DNA of 64,000 nt, from the NCBI RefSeq assembly GCF_008329535.1, contig NZ_NPKR01000004.1:434001-498000 (forward strand), in the 5' to 3' direction. The first letter of the stretch is position 1; each line of letters starts with the position of its first letter. This document shows positions 1 to 9,367 of this stretch, in pieces. This stretch comes from Mycolicibacterium sp. P1-18. Lineage in GTDB: Bacteria; Actinomycetota; Actinomycetes; Mycobacteriales; Mycobacteriaceae. The notes beneath the pieces are model-generated. The model ran no database searches. It was not told where the DNA came from and worked only from the letters and a program-made list of their open reading frames with translations. The translations under genes were made by a program, and so were the position numbers.

Positions 1-676
1 CAAACCAGGTTGGCGAGCTTTGCGTAAGGTTGTTCCAGCCTTTAACAATGTTGGCATAGTCTTTGTTAAAGACGACAACTTGTCGAGCCCTACTAGCTAT
101 AGACTTCTCGAGGCTTCGGTGCACGCGTGAAGCTAGCTTCCATATTGAATCTGAGACCTCGCCCGTAAGACCGCCATCTTGGGTATGAATAAAGTACGCG
201 GTTCGCCGGCGAAAAAGCCAATGCAACGACCAAGCCGTGTCCATCCGGTGCGCCTGAAACCACACTGAGCGCGGCATTCGAGAGTGGTATCGAATTACAC
301 CGAGTACTAATCGCAGTGCATGAGGTATACGCCTGACTTGATCGGCTGGATCAAGTTTGACCACGGGCATGAACCAAAAGTGCCCACCCCCCCAGTCGTA
401 ACGTTCCCATTGCCCGAGTCGACGTCCTACGACTGGTGTTCCGGTATCAACACCGACAAATGCGAAAATCGTGCGCGGTGGATGGTAACGCGCAATTCCT
501 CGAAGGCATGTGTCTATACCACCCGGCGAGGGGCGCGCAGGATCAAACTGATGAACTACGAGCCGGTCGACATCGGCAGGCATCTCTCGTCTATTTCGTC
601 GGCCTTTGATGATCGAGATTAGGGCGCAGCCTCGCGACCGTACGTGATCACTTGACTTTTTTCGCATGTTTGTCAT
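1..676 (-). CDS. GT4-family glycosyltransferase, N-terminal part (cut by window edge)
   Basis: This reading frame is open on the minus strand from position 676 to the window edge, about 225 codons. It starts MTNMRKKSSDHVRSR and then reads VVHQFDPARPSPGGIDTC, which resembles the nucleotide-sugar-side N-terminus of GT-B (GT4) glycosyltransferases (the PGGI loop). Further on come FIHTQDGGLTGEVSD and RVVVFNKDYANIV, as in the acceptor-side Rossmann domain. The ATG overlaps the stop of the upstream wecG-like gene (ATGA, 673-676), so the two form an operon. The C-terminal donor-binding half lies outside the window. GC is low relative to the rest of the window, like its neighbours. It probably transfers a sugar during surface glycan assembly; donor and acceptor cannot be told. 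Confidence 0.72.
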   Translation of the reverse strand, partial: MTNMRKKSSDHVRSRGCALISIIKGRRNRREMPADVDRLVVHQFDPARPSPGGIDTCLRGIARYHPPRTIFAFVGVDTGTPVVGRRLGQWERYDWGGGHFWFMPVVKLDPADQVRRIPHALRLVLGVIRYHSRMPRSVWFQAHRMDTAWSLHWLFRRRTAYFIHTQDGGLTGEVSDSIWKLASRVHRSLEKSIASRARQVVVFNKDYANIVKGWNNLTQSSPTWF

Positions 677-1500
677 GTACGCCGCTTCGACCGGGCGTGC
701 CGATTCTCTCGAAGAAGTGACGGTAGGACTAAAGAGTCTTTAGCGTAGCGGACTAATAAGCGACGAGGTTCGCTTAACGCTCTGAACGCCCATTCGAGGC
801 GGAGGATCTGCGCGAGCCGCGGCGCTCGTTGCGCGAAACCGGAACTGAAGTTAATCGACATTCCGAGACAGAGAATGACGCCGCAACCCGGACCTGCTGC
901 AATCTCGGTCGCTAGTTGTTCTTGCAACGGAGCACCCACCCCGATCACGACGATTCCCCCCGTAGCGGCATCCGCACTTCTAGCAACGAGGTCTAGACGA
1001 CGCCGAGGATCGTCTAACTCCGCCCGGGGAGCGGGTTCACTTGTGACTTGCCAACCTGTCGCACGGCATCGCTCAACAAGTTTGTCGAGATGTGGTCCCG
1101 CCGTGCCCCCGATTAATAGCAGCCGCCCGTTCTGCCCGGGTTGGCAGATGAGGGTCTGAAAAAAGTCGGCGCCGGATACACGTCCGACCCTCCGGCCCGC
1201 TACTCGAGAAGCTACCCACGCTACGGGCCAGCCGTCTGCCAGCGATAACGCAGCCGAGTTGTAGGGCTCTGCGACCACCGGTGAGGCGCGCACAATACGC
1301 ATGTGGTGGAGATTCGGCGTGACCATAACCTCCCATTTGTCGCGCTGGTCGCTTGTCGCCCAACTTATCGCGTCGCTCAACGACACGTCGTCGACTGGAA
1401 CCACGGCACTGCCCGCTTGAATTGTGACTCGAGTTGGAGCCCACGCGCCGTCAAACTTCGTCCCCCCACGCACTAAAAGGCCCCCCGCCCCTATCCCCAC
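673..1500 (-). CDS. WecG/TagA/CpsF-family glycosyltransferase
   Basis: The family adds a sugar such as ManNAc or ManNAcA to a polyprenyl-linked intermediate in surface polymer synthesis. The order of features fits: VTPNLHHMRIVRAS near residue 60, LADGWPVAW and RVSGADFF in the middle, then LLLIGG, VIGVGAPLQE, and the C-terminal LEWAFRALSEPRRL that is typical of the family. Length 275 aa is a little over the usual 240-260. The first GTG (1500) has no clear ribosome site. A later GTG at 1473, preceded by a G-run, would give about 266 aa and may be the real start. The gene overlaps the downstream GT4 gene by 4 nt (ATGA), so the two transferases probably act on the same glycan. Confidence 0.87.
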   Translation of the reverse strand: MGIGAGGLLVRGGTKFDGAWAPTRVTIQAGSAVVPVDDVSLSDAISWATSDQRDKWEVMVTPNLHHMRIVRASPVVAEPYNSAALSLADGWPVAWVASRVAGRRVGRVSGADFFQTLICQPGQNGRLLLIGGTAGPHLDKLVERCRATGWQVTSEPAPRAELDDPRRRLDLVARSADAATGGIVVIGVGAPLQEQLATEIAAGPGCGVILCLGMSINFSSGFAQRAPRLAQILRLEWAFRALSEPRRLLVRYAKDSLVLPSLLRENRHARSKRRT

Positions 1501-1760
1501 CAGCAGACTGCCAGAAAGTCAGCAGTCCATACCAAGAGAGTAGCGTCTGGAGCGGCACGATCAAGTTGAAGAGATCAGCGCACTGGCTCACAATGGTTCC
1601 CGATCCGCTCGGTTGCCGAGGAGTGCCCACAACCGGCTCAAGCTCTGCCTCCGAGCTCGTCGGCCGGTATCGTGCACGCTAGTAGTTTCTGCGACATCTG
1701 TGTTGGTCGCATAGCTGCTATCCATAGCGCCTTGGGGGCGAGGCAAGGGGGGAGACAACA

Positions 1761-2423
1761 ATGTTGCCTGCAGAAGCTCGCTGGTTCGGAACTGCGTTAG
1801 ACGGCATCGGGGTCGCCGAGCTGACGCCCGTACTTAATCTCGGTAGCTCTACGCAAGAATTCCGCACCGTGGCAAAACCGCACATCGAACTGGAGCTGTT
1901 CGGCCCACTGGAAGCACGCGGTGTCAGAGTCGTTCATTCTGATCTGAAGCAAGATGACGGTGTGCAGATCGCAGGCGATTTTTCGGACCGAAGCGTCCAG
2001 CAACAGATAGCCGCTGTCGGCGTTCGGTCCATCATGTGCAACAACATGCTCGAGCATGTCGCGGATATAAAACAGGTGTGCTCAGCGTTAAGTACGATCT
2101 GTCCCCCTACCGGCCGGCTATTCTTGTCGGTGCCATGTGAGTACCCATATCACCCCGATCCGATTGATAACGGGTTTCGCCCAGATATTGAAAGACTAAA
2201 ACTCCTACTAGACGAATGGGGATTCGACTTAGAATTGGGCGAGGTCGTGCATTGCGGAGGGTATGCGGAGAAGGTGCGTGAGAAACCACAGCTACTTCTT
2301 CGAGATCTGTACTTGTTGCTGATAGGTGCATTCAGGCCAGGGAAATTTCGGATGCTCCGCGAAAACTACCGATTCTGGCGAAAGGAATACACCGTGAGTT
2401 GCGCTGTTTTCACCAGACGGTGA
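1761..2423 (+). CDS. class I SAM-dependent methyltransferase
   Basis: The 220-aa protein has a methyltransferase type-11 layout. TPVLNLGSSTQEF stands in the SAM-binding motif I position, VVHSDLKQDDGVQIAGDF follows as the acidic loop, MCNNMLEHVADIKQVCSAL is the post-II 'LEHV' motif, and a hydrophobic strand RLFLSVPCEYPYHPDPID follows. A purine-rich site, GGGGGGAGAC, lies 4 nt before the ATG. It is transcribed away from the wecG-like gene. Lying in a glycan-gene cluster, it probably methylates a sugar or glycan precursor, but the substrate is not readable. Codon use is less GC-biased than in the core genes. Confidence 0.75.
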   Translation: MLPAEARWFGTALDGIGVAELTPVLNLGSSTQEFRTVAKPHIELELFGPLEARGVRVVHSDLKQDDGVQIAGDFSDRSVQQQIAAVGVRSIMCNNMLEHVADIKQVCSALSTICPPTGRLFLSVPCEYPYHPDPIDNGFRPDIERLKLLLDEWGFDLELGEVVHCGGYAEKVREKPQLLLRDLYLLLIGAFRPGKFRMLRENYRFWRKEYTVSCAVFTRR

Positions 2424-2524
2424 ACGTATGTGCTCAATGCATCTACGGGCTAGCCCGCGCGGTTCAGGCCTACCCAAGGGCCAACATGCAAATTCATCGC
2501 AGACTTGATTGATCGAGGGGACGT

Positions 2525-3124
2525 GTGGACCAGGAACACGATCGGATCAAGAACAGGCAAGATTACGTCGCCTTTCTTCAAGAGGACTTGCACGCACATG
2601 GCGTTGATACTTGGCAGGTTCACTACAGGCTGACGCGTCCGACGCTGCACTTTCAACGACTACTTCGTCGCGTTGAGTTCCTTAGATCCAAACGGAGTGG
2701 TTTCTTACTTCCGCTTCGCATCGGTTTCGCGCGCGTACGATTAGCACGGGCCTCGGTTCGGCTAGGAATCTCCATTCCGCCAGGCGTATTTGGTCGCGGC
2801 CTATCGATCGCCCACTACGGCAGCATCGTGGTGAATGATCACGCCCATGTGGGAAAATATTGCCGAATCCACTCTGCAACGAATATTGGTGTTGCTGATG
2901 GCGGTGCACCAACTCTGGGTGATTATGTATATATCGGTCCAGGAGCTGTGATCTTTGGTCCTATTACGATCGGCGACGATGTTGTTGTAGCCGCGAACGC
3001 AGTGGTAGGTAAAAGTTTCGGCGGCCCCGGAACGCTCGGCGGGGTGCCCGCGCGGGCAATCAGCCGCGACGGCTCTCACAAGGTAATGCCACACTGGATG
3101 CCCAGAAGATCTGCACGTCTCTGA
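2525..3124 (+). CDS. CysE-like serine O-acetyltransferase family protein (left-handed beta-helix)
   Basis: The C-terminal half shows hexapeptide repeats, with GRGLSIAHYGSIVVNDHAHVG, TNIGVADGGAPTLGDYVYIGPGA and GPITIGDDVVVAANAVVG, ending in the GGVPAR motif common to serine acetyltransferases. The catalytic-type histidine in AHYG is present. The N-terminal ~90 residues are helical and shorter than in housekeeping CysE. The GTG start at 2525 follows GAGGGG at a 4-nt spacing. Because it stands among glycan genes, it may acetylate a sugar rather than serine. The two functions cannot be separated by eye. Confidence 0.8.
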   Translation: MDQEHDRIKNRQDYVAFLQEDLHAHGVDTWQVHYRLTRPTLHFQRLLRRVEFLRSKRSGFLLPLRIGFARVRLARASVRLGISIPPGVFGRGLSIAHYGSIVVNDHAHVGKYCRIHSATNIGVADGGAPTLGDYVYIGPGAVIFGPITIGDDVVVAANAVVGKSFGGPGTLGGVPARAISRDGSHKVMPHWMPRRSARL

Positions 3125-3295
3125 CAAGTGGTCGCTGCCGGGCCGCCGCGTCTGTTTGCGAGCGCCTCGGCGCGTGTCAGCTAGACAGTATTTACCTACA
3201 ACGCAACGTTGGGTTGGATTGGGTCCAGACGGCCTTATGCAATCCCGTAGCGTGATGCATTAAACCCCCCTCAAAAGCCAACACCGGACCTCTGC

Positions 3296-3784
3296 CTACG
3301 ACGGTTCACAGCCCGGCTCAGGTGCTCGCTCAGGATGGCTCGCGGCGCGTTCTGCGCAGTACTTCTGTCCAGCGTCTGTAGTTGCTCTCCACTTGCGGGC
3401 TGCCTCAGCTTCTTTCGCGCGAACAGACACGGCGGCAATGCCGAGATCGCCGGCCGAAAAGCCTGTGTTTTTCCCGTCCGCGTCACCCTTGTAGCAACTA
3501 AGGGCAAGTTCCATTGCAGGCTTACTACTAGCTTCACCCGACGAATTCCGAGATGTGATTCTCGAAGCGTTCACCACGTAGCATTTGTTCCTGGCTACTT
3601 GATCGCCGACTACGGTTGCCACGACAACTTGCATGCCGGCCTTCGATAGCTCCGAACGCGCCTCGCTGTAGGTCATACCGACAACATCAGAGTTGTCGGC
3701 TCGAGCCAGTCCTGAGCCGCAGGTAGCGGAAATCGCCAAACCACTCACAAATGTAGCTACTACAAGTGCGACCTTGTCACCCAC
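3296..3784 (-). CDS. secreted PASTA-domain-like protein
   Basis: An N-terminal signal peptide (MGDKVALVVATFVSGLAISA, cleavage expected near LARA-DNS) precedes one PASTA-like unit. The unit reads VVGMTYSEARSELSKAGMQVVV, the usual 'G-x-x-x-x-x-A-x-x-x-L-x-x-x-G' pattern, followed by a strand-rich part with two cysteines. The C-terminal third is charged and low in structure. PASTA modules bind peptidoglycan in Ser/Thr kinases and PBPs; small secreted one-PASTA proteins are common in mycobacteria and mostly uncharacterised. GTG start with AAGGGGGAAC upstream. It stands alone between a CysE-like gene and an apparently gene-free stretch. Confidence 0.7.
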   Translation of the reverse strand: MGDKVALVVATFVSGLAISATCGSGLARADNSDVVGMTYSEARSELSKAGMQVVVATVVGDQVARNKCYVVNASRITSRNSSGEASSKPAMELALSCYKGDADGKNTGFSAGDLGIAAVSVRAKEAEAARKWRATTDAGQKYCAERAASHPERAPEPGCEPS

Positions 3785-4460
3785 TGAAGTTCCCCCTTAA
3801 GTGCAGCCCCTCGCGGGCTGTCCCCGATGCAAAGAAATGACCGCATAGGCAGGCACTGAGTGGCTGGGAGCAGCAGCTCACTCGGCCATCGAGCGTGAGA
3901 TCCAGCCTCAAATACCGCTATATGACGCCACCCGCGATCAACTCGACTTCCCCAAGCGCAGACGATAGCAGTAGCACCGGTTGTGTGCGCCTGTCCGACA
4001 ACATGCGGACAGGCAGACGTCGCTAGCGACAACATCCGCAGCTGGTAGCTGGAGGCAGTAGCAACACGACCGAAATTTCTTTTGGGCAAGGTCTTCACCC
4101 GTCTGCCGGGACGAGTGACTCGGTTCGTAGGCAGGTCGGGCGGATATACAGGTCTGCAAGCCCCCGATGGTCAACCGTGGCGCGACGCATTTGGGCCACG
4201 ATCCGACCCCATCGGGCAATCACCCGAAGTCTTTGCTGAGATCGGCGCACAGATCGCTTACCTGCTACCCCCGATATTCGAGGTTTGCCAGACCGATTGA
4301 CCGCAACCGTTAATTCGCTGACCAGCGCAGTTGGGGCGTCGTAGCCCCAGGGGACCCTCCGAGAACGTAAGGGTTTTCCCCGGTACACGCGACGTTGCCA
4401 TCGGCTAATGTTGGCTCATCGGCCAGGGGGAGCTTGCGCCGATGACGTTCGGGGGAAGTC
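3785..4460. other. gene-free stretch of about 680 bp
   Basis: Short reading frames exist on both strands (for example 4082-4300 plus and 3760-4098 minus) but none has a recognisable domain or a good start site, and their codon use is unlike the flanks. No tRNA, long repeat or strong terminator hairpin was seen. The stretch may be the decayed border of the low-GC island. Confidence 0.4.
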
Positions 4461-4634
4461 ATGATCAATGGTCTGCTGGCACTACCGGGGAGCATCCGGG
4501 TCGCCTGGATTCACGCCATCCACCAGCCGCAGCCGTCACCGGTGAGCATCGACGGTGCCTGCGTCACCTGCGACTTTCCGTTCGCACATCTGTCGCACGT
4601 GTGCCTCGGCAGCGGCGAGCAGCTCGCCAGCTGA
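4461..4634 (+). CDS. small hypothetical protein with a CxxC pair
   Basis: A 57-codon frame starts at the ATG that follows GGGGGAAG at a suitable distance. It reads MINGLLALPGSIRVAWIHAI and continues to a region with CVTCDFPFAHLSHVC, i.e. three cysteines and two histidines that could bind a metal. Codon use is GC3-rich, as in real genes here. It ends 12 nt before the stop of the convergent VanX-like gene. No function is known to me. The metal-binding idea is inference. Confidence 0.45.
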   Translation: MINGLLALPGSIRVAWIHAIHQPQPSPVSIDGACVTCDFPFAHLSHVCLGSGEQLAS

Positions 4635-4645
4635 GCTGGTAGGGG

Positions 4646-5326
4646 TCAGTTCACCGGCACGTCCAGAATCGGTCGCGGATCCTTCGCGCCCGGGCCGTCG
4701 AAGTGCCACCACTCCCCCGGATACACGCTCAGCCCGCCGGCCTCCATCGCCGTCCTCAGCAGGGCGCGGTTCGCCTGCTGCTCGGCGGTGACCCCGTCGG
4801 CGGCGTACGCCAGGCTCTTCGGGGTGAAGTCGTCGAACCCGGTACCCATGTCGAGCAGCCACCCGTAGTGCCCGTCGGCGACGGTCACGTCGACAGACCG
4901 GCCCGCCTCGTGGCTGCGCGCGTAATCACTCGGTCGCGCCACCCAATTCGGGTTGGGCACTTCCTGGAACATCCTTACCTGCACGTCGTGCGGACGGTAG
5001 CAGTCCCAGAACACTAGCCGCTTGCCTTGTGCGCGAAGCTGATTCGCGGCCGTGGCCAGACCGTCGGCCATCGACTCGTGCACCAGGCATCGCGCGTCGG
5101 CCGGGTAGAGCGCCACGCCGGTGAAGTTGTCGGCCGTCGCGTACCGCAGGTCGATCGTCGCGTCGGGCACCACGGTGCGCACGTCGACCAGCCCCGCGGC
5201 CTGCGCCTGCGGCGAGACCGGCGGCGGTTCGGCGGCCGCAGACGGAACGTTGATCATGGCGGCGCACATTACGCCGAAGGCGGCGGCAATCCATCTCTTG
5301 GGCACGGTCACCGTACGAGTCTGCAA
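4646..5326 (-). CDS. VanX-like D-alanyl-D-alanine dipeptidase, exported
   Basis: A signal peptide (RWIAAAFGVMCAAMINVPSAAAEPP) is followed by a peptidase M15D domain. The zinc-binding motif reads SHEAGRSVDV (H-x6-D spacing, with the Gly and Asp of the family) and the C-terminal GEWWHFDGPG supplies the catalytic Glu and third zinc His. YRPHDVQ carries the conserved Arg. Family members cleave D-Ala-D-Ala dipeptides; the signal peptide places this one outside the membrane. Length 226 aa is normal. The listed start is a TTG; the GTG codons at 5311 and 5305 are equally possible and would avoid overlap with the divergent gene. It may act in wall recycling rather than glycopeptide resistance, since no VanH/VanA is nearby. 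Confidence 0.87.
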   Translation of the reverse strand: MQTRTVTVPKRWIAAAFGVMCAAMINVPSAAAEPPPVSPQAQAAGLVDVRTVVPDATIDLRYATADNFTGVALYPADARCLVHESMADGLATAANQLRAQGKRLVFWDCYRPHDVQVRMFQEVPNPNWVARPSDYARSHEAGRSVDVTVADGHYGWLLDMGTGFDDFTPKSLAYAADGVTAEQQANRALLRTAMEAGGLSVYPGEWWHFDGPGAKDPRPILDVPVN

Positions 5327-6375
5327 TGCCGCCCCGCCCGGACGCAGGGATACTGGGTCTCGACACCGCGTCGCTGCACGTGCGGCATGACGCCACCCGA
5401 GGGGGAAGCCTGACTACCGCACGTCGCGTCGTATCCGCCTGGCTGGGCGTCGCCCTCCTGCTGGCGGCCGCGGCGGCGCTGGCCGTGCGCTTCACCCCGA
5501 TCCCCACCCACGGCGTGCTCTACCTCGTCATCGCCGCGCCGTACCTGATGCTCGGCGCTCCGGTCGCCCTCGTCGTGCTGGCGTGGGCGCGGCGATGGAT
5601 CCTCGTCGCGGTGGCCGCGTTGCTCACCGCCGCGGTGGTGGCGGTTCAGGTGCCGTGGTTCATCGGCGCCGCCGCCGACCCCGCGTCGGTGGCCGTCCGG
5701 ACCATGACGGTCAACATGCTCTACGGCCTGGCCGAGCCGGACGCCATCGTCCGGGTCGCCGCGAGGGACGCCGACGTGCTGATGGTCCAGGAGCTCACCC
5801 CGGACGCGGCCCGCGGACTCGCCAAAGCCGGCATCCGCGACACCTTCCCGTACCAGTTCACCGACGCGCGCCCGGTGTCGGCCGGCGTCGGCATCTACAG
5901 CCGCCACCCGATCGCGCACTCCACCCGCATCCCCGGCTACCAGTTGGCGATGGTGCGCACCGACGTCCGCATCCCCGGCGTCACCCACGACGTCTCGCTA
6001 CTGACCGTCCACCTCGACGCCCCCTGGCCGCGACCCATCGAGGGGTGGCAGGGCGACATCGCCAAGTTCCCGACCACGCTCTCGGAGGTGGCCGCCAACG
6101 CCGGCGACGGAGCCGTCATCGTCGGCGGCGACTTCAACTCCACGATCGACATGCTCCCGTTTCGCCGCCTGTTGACCAACGGCTACGCCGACGCCGCCGG
6201 ACAGTCCGGCTCCGGCCGCAACTTCACCTACCCCGCCAACAAGCCCTATCCCCCGGTCCTGGGCATCGACCACGTGCTGACCCGCAACGCCACCGCGGTG
6301 TCCACCGAGACCGTGAAGATGCCCGGCACCGACCACCGCGCGCTGCTGGTCACCGTGATGGTGCCGACCGCCTGA
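5326..6375 (+). CDS. membrane-anchored endonuclease/exonuclease/phosphatase-family protein
   Basis: Three N-terminal hydrophobic segments (about residues 35-55, 60-80 and 85-110) are followed by an EEP domain. MTVNMLYG, VQELTPDA, TVHLDAPWP, VGGDFNSTID and the C-terminal GIDHVLT with GTDHRALLVTV give the metal-binding Asn, Glu, Asp/Asn and the two catalytic His/Asp pairs. Such DNase-I-fold proteins in actinobacteria are thought to be extracytoplasmic nucleases or phosphatases. The start is unsure. The ATG given overlaps the divergent gene, GTG 5380 lacks a ribosome site, and a strong GAGGGGGA (5399-5406) precedes only an in-frame CTG at 5410. A perfect terminator follows the stop. Confidence 0.83.
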   Translation: MPPRPDAGILGLDTASLHVRHDATRGGSLTTARRVVSAWLGVALLLAAAAALAVRFTPIPTHGVLYLVIAAPYLMLGAPVALVVLAWARRWILVAVAALLTAAVVAVQVPWFIGAAADPASVAVRTMTVNMLYGLAEPDAIVRVAARDADVLMVQELTPDAARGLAKAGIRDTFPYQFTDARPVSAGVGIYSRHPIAHSTRIPGYQLAMVRTDVRIPGVTHDVSLLTVHLDAPWPRPIEGWQGDIAKFPTTLSEVAANAGDGAVIVGGDFNSTIDMLPFRRLLTNGYADAAGQSGSGRNFTYPANKPYPPVLGIDHVLTRNATAVSTETVKMPGTDHRALLVTVMVPTA

Positions 6376-6384
6376 CCCACGACG

Positions 6385-6423
6385 CGAGAAACCCCCGAGC
6401 GCGCGGCGCTCGGGGGTTTCTCG
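6385..6423. terminator. bidirectional intrinsic terminator
   Basis: A perfect 18-bp inverted repeat with a 3-nt loop (GCG): left arm 6385-6402, right arm 6406-6423. The stem core is CCCCCGAGCGC, flanked by A-rich and T-rich ends on either side. It lies between the convergent EEP gene (stop 6375) and rplA (stop 6432) and can end both transcripts. Confidence 0.9.
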
Positions 6424-6431
6424 TCTGAAAA

Positions 6432-7148
6432 CTAGCGGGCTTCGGTCTCCGCGAAGTTACGCGTGATGGCCGGGTCCACCTGGATGCCGGGGCCGGTGGT
6501 GGTCGAGACGGTGACCTTCTTCAGGTAACGGCCCTTCGACGACGACGGCTTGGCACGCATGATCTCGTCGATCGCGGCACCGTAGTTCTCGGCGAGCGAC
6601 TTCTCGTCGAACGACGCCTTGCCGATCACGAAGTGCAGGTTGGCCTGCTTGTCGACGCGGAAGTTGATCTTGCCGCCCTTGATCTCGTTGACGGCCTTCG
6701 CCACATCGGGGGTGACGGTGCCGGTCTTCGGGTTGGGCATCAGACCACGCGGACCCAGCACGCGGGCGATCTTGCCCACCTTGGCCATCTGGTCGGGCGT
6801 CGCGATCGCGGCATCGAAGTCCAGGAACCCGCCCTGGATGCGCTCGATCAGGTCGTCGCTACCCACCTCGTCGGCGCCGGCGGCCACGGCGGCCTCGGCC
6901 TTCTCACCCACGGCGAACACGATGACGCGGGCGGTCTTGCCGGTGCCGTGCGGCAGGTTGACGGTGCCACGCACCATCTGGTCGGCCTTGCGGGGATCCA
7001 CACCGAGGCGGATCGCGACCTCGACGGTGGCGTCCTGCTTCTTCGACGACGTCTCCTTGGCCAACTTGGCGGCCTCGAGCGGCGTGTACAGGTTGTCGCG
7101 GTCGACCTTCTCGGCCGCTTCGCGGTATGCCTTGCTGTCCTTGCTCAT
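6432..7148 (-). CDS. rplA: 50S ribosomal protein L1
   Basis: The 238-aa product starts [20 protein letters not shown]. The frame remains open further upstream, but the ATG at 7148 matches the usual L1 length. L1 signatures are present: [30 protein letters not shown] and [20 protein letters not shown]1 binds 23S rRNA at the E-site stalk and in many bacteria represses its own operon. It is the last gene of the minus-strand block and is followed by the perfect terminator. A 12-nt sequence upstream (7159-7170) recurs before rpmG. Confidence 0.97.
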   Translation of the reverse strand: MSKDSKAYREAAEKVDRDNLYTPLEAAKLAKETSSKKQDATVEVAIRLGVDPRKADQMVRGTVNLPHGTGKTARVIVFAVGEKAEAAVAAGADEVGSDDLIERIQGGFLDFDAAIATPDQMAKVGKIARVLGPRGLMPNPKTGTVTPDVAKAVNEIKGGKINFRVDKQANLHFVIGKASFDEKSLAENYGAAIDEIMRAKPSSSKGRYLKKVTVSTTTGPGIQVDPAITRNFAETEAR

Positions 7149-7222
7149 TGGATTCCAATCACTTGCGTTGGGTCGTGGTGTGCGGGCCGAAGCGGGCCCT
7201 CCCACGTCTATCGGGGTCCTGC

Positions 7223-7654
7223 TTAGGAGACCGTGATGCCCATCGAACGGGCGGTGCCGGCGATGATCTTCGCCGCGGCGTCGATGTCGTTGGCGTTGAG
7301 GTCTTCCTTCTTCTGCTCCGCGATCTCGCGGATCTGATCCCAGGTCACCTTGGCGACCTTGGTCTTGTGCGGCTCGCCGGAGCCCTTCTGCACGCCGGCA
7401 GCCTTCAGCAGCAGCTTGGCGGCGGGCGGGGTCTTCAGCACGAACGTGAAGCTGCGGTCTTCGTAGACCGTGATCTCCACGGGGATGACGTTGCCACGCT
7501 GGGATTCCGTCGCGGCGTTGTACGCCTTGCAGAATTCCATGATGTTGACGCCGTGCTGACCGAGCGCGGGGCCGATGGGCGGGGCGGGGTTGGCCGCACC
7601 TGCCTGGACCTGCAGCTTGATCAGCCCAGTGACCTTCTTCTTCTTCGGGGCCAT
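7223..7654 (-). CDS. rplK: 50S ribosomal protein L11
   Basis: The 143-aa product begins [20 protein letters not shown] and carries the L11 motif [19 protein letters not shown], which binds the GTPase-associated centre of 23S rRNA. The start is set by AGGAAAG about 8 nt upstream and by family length; the frame is open far beyond it because of high GC. It lies 28 nt after nusG and 74 nt before rplA, the standard nusG-rplK-rplA order. Confidence 0.97.
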   Translation of the reverse strand: MAPKKKKVTGLIKLQVQAGAANPAPPIGPALGQHGVNIMEFCKAYNAATESQRGNVIPVEITVYEDRSFTFVLKTPPAAKLLLKAAGVQKGSGEPHKTKVAKVTWDQIREIAEQKKEDLNANDIDAAAKIIAGTARSMGITVS

Positions 7655-7682
7655 GACGTGTTCTTTCCTGTTCTCGTTGTTC

Positions 7683-8546
<864 letters not shown>

Positions 8547-8589
8547 TCAATCCTCTCTAGATCTTTCGCTCGTGTGCGTGCCGGCTTCG

Positions 8590-9081
8590 TCAGCCGAACA
8601 CCAGCGTCACGAGTTTTGCCAGGCCCAGGTCGACGCCGCCGATCAGCGAAACCATGAAGGCCAAGAACACCAGCACCACGGTCGTGTAGCTGATCATCTG
8701 CTTGCGGTTGGGCCAGATCACCTTGCGGAGCTCGGCCACGACCTGCTTCAGGAAGTTCAGGACGTACGACACCGGGTTGCGCGAAGGACCCGACTGCTTG
8801 TTGGCGGTCTTGGGCTTCTTGCCGTCACCGTTCTTGGTGTCGTCCGAATCCGACTTGGTGGCCGGTGCGGCGCCCTCGGCGGCTGCCGTGGGCTCGCGGC
8901 GGGTGCGCTTGCCGGTGGGCCGCTGCGGCCGCGTGGCCACCGCCGTCTGGCTACGGGCGCCGGTTACCCCGGTCGTCGAGTCGACGGCATCGTCGGTTGC
9001 GTCCACGGCGTCGACCTGAGAGTCGACGTCGGAATCGATGTCGTCGACTGGAGAGTCGGCACCGTTGCGATCGTCGCTCAC
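8590..9081 (-). CDS. secE: preprotein translocase subunit SecE with long N-terminal extension
   Basis: Only the last ~60 of 163 residues are the SecE core: [20 protein letters not shown] followed by one transmembrane helix ([21 protein letters not shown]). The first ~100 residues are acidic then basic and disordered, with Asp/Val repeats, as in other mycobacteria. SecE clamps SecY in the translocon. It sits between trpT and nusG, the conserved position. Confidence 0.94.
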   Translation of the reverse strand: MSDDRNGADSPVDDIDSDVDSQVDAVDATDDAVDSTTGVTGARSQTAVATRPQRPTGKRTRREPTAAAEGAAPATKSDSDDTKNGDGKKPKTANKQSGPSRNPVSYVLNFLKQVVAELRKVIWPNRKQMISYTTVVLVFLAFMVSLIGGVDLGLAKLVTLVFG

Positions 9082-9144
9082 CGCATGCCTTTCGTCGGTT
9101 TAGTCGTGGTCACCTTCCAGTGTCCACGCTTTGGTTCAGTGGAG

Positions 9145-9217
<73 letters not shown>

Positions 9218-9367
9218 TCACAGACGGAACTGCTGACAGCGCCATCTCGTTTCGGAGTTTTACACAATTTACGCGCTCCCCGATCGGCCGATCAGTAACC
9301 GACGGACAGCGCGCATGTTTGGGTAGAACTCCGAGGACCGAGTGTACAACGGCCCTCTTGCGAGTTA

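Noticed and set aside
2..130. Plus-strand C-terminal-looking frame at the window edge
   Set aside because: It reads like protein but lies wholly on the strand opposite the GT4 gene and has no support beyond being open.
320..622. Plus-strand 100-aa frame
   Set aside because: Its opposite strand is a better GT4 glycosyltransferase frame that continues across it; the plus frame has no recognisable domain.
4082..4300. Small plus-strand frame in the gene-free stretch
   Set aside because: No ribosome site, no homology by eye, codon use poor.
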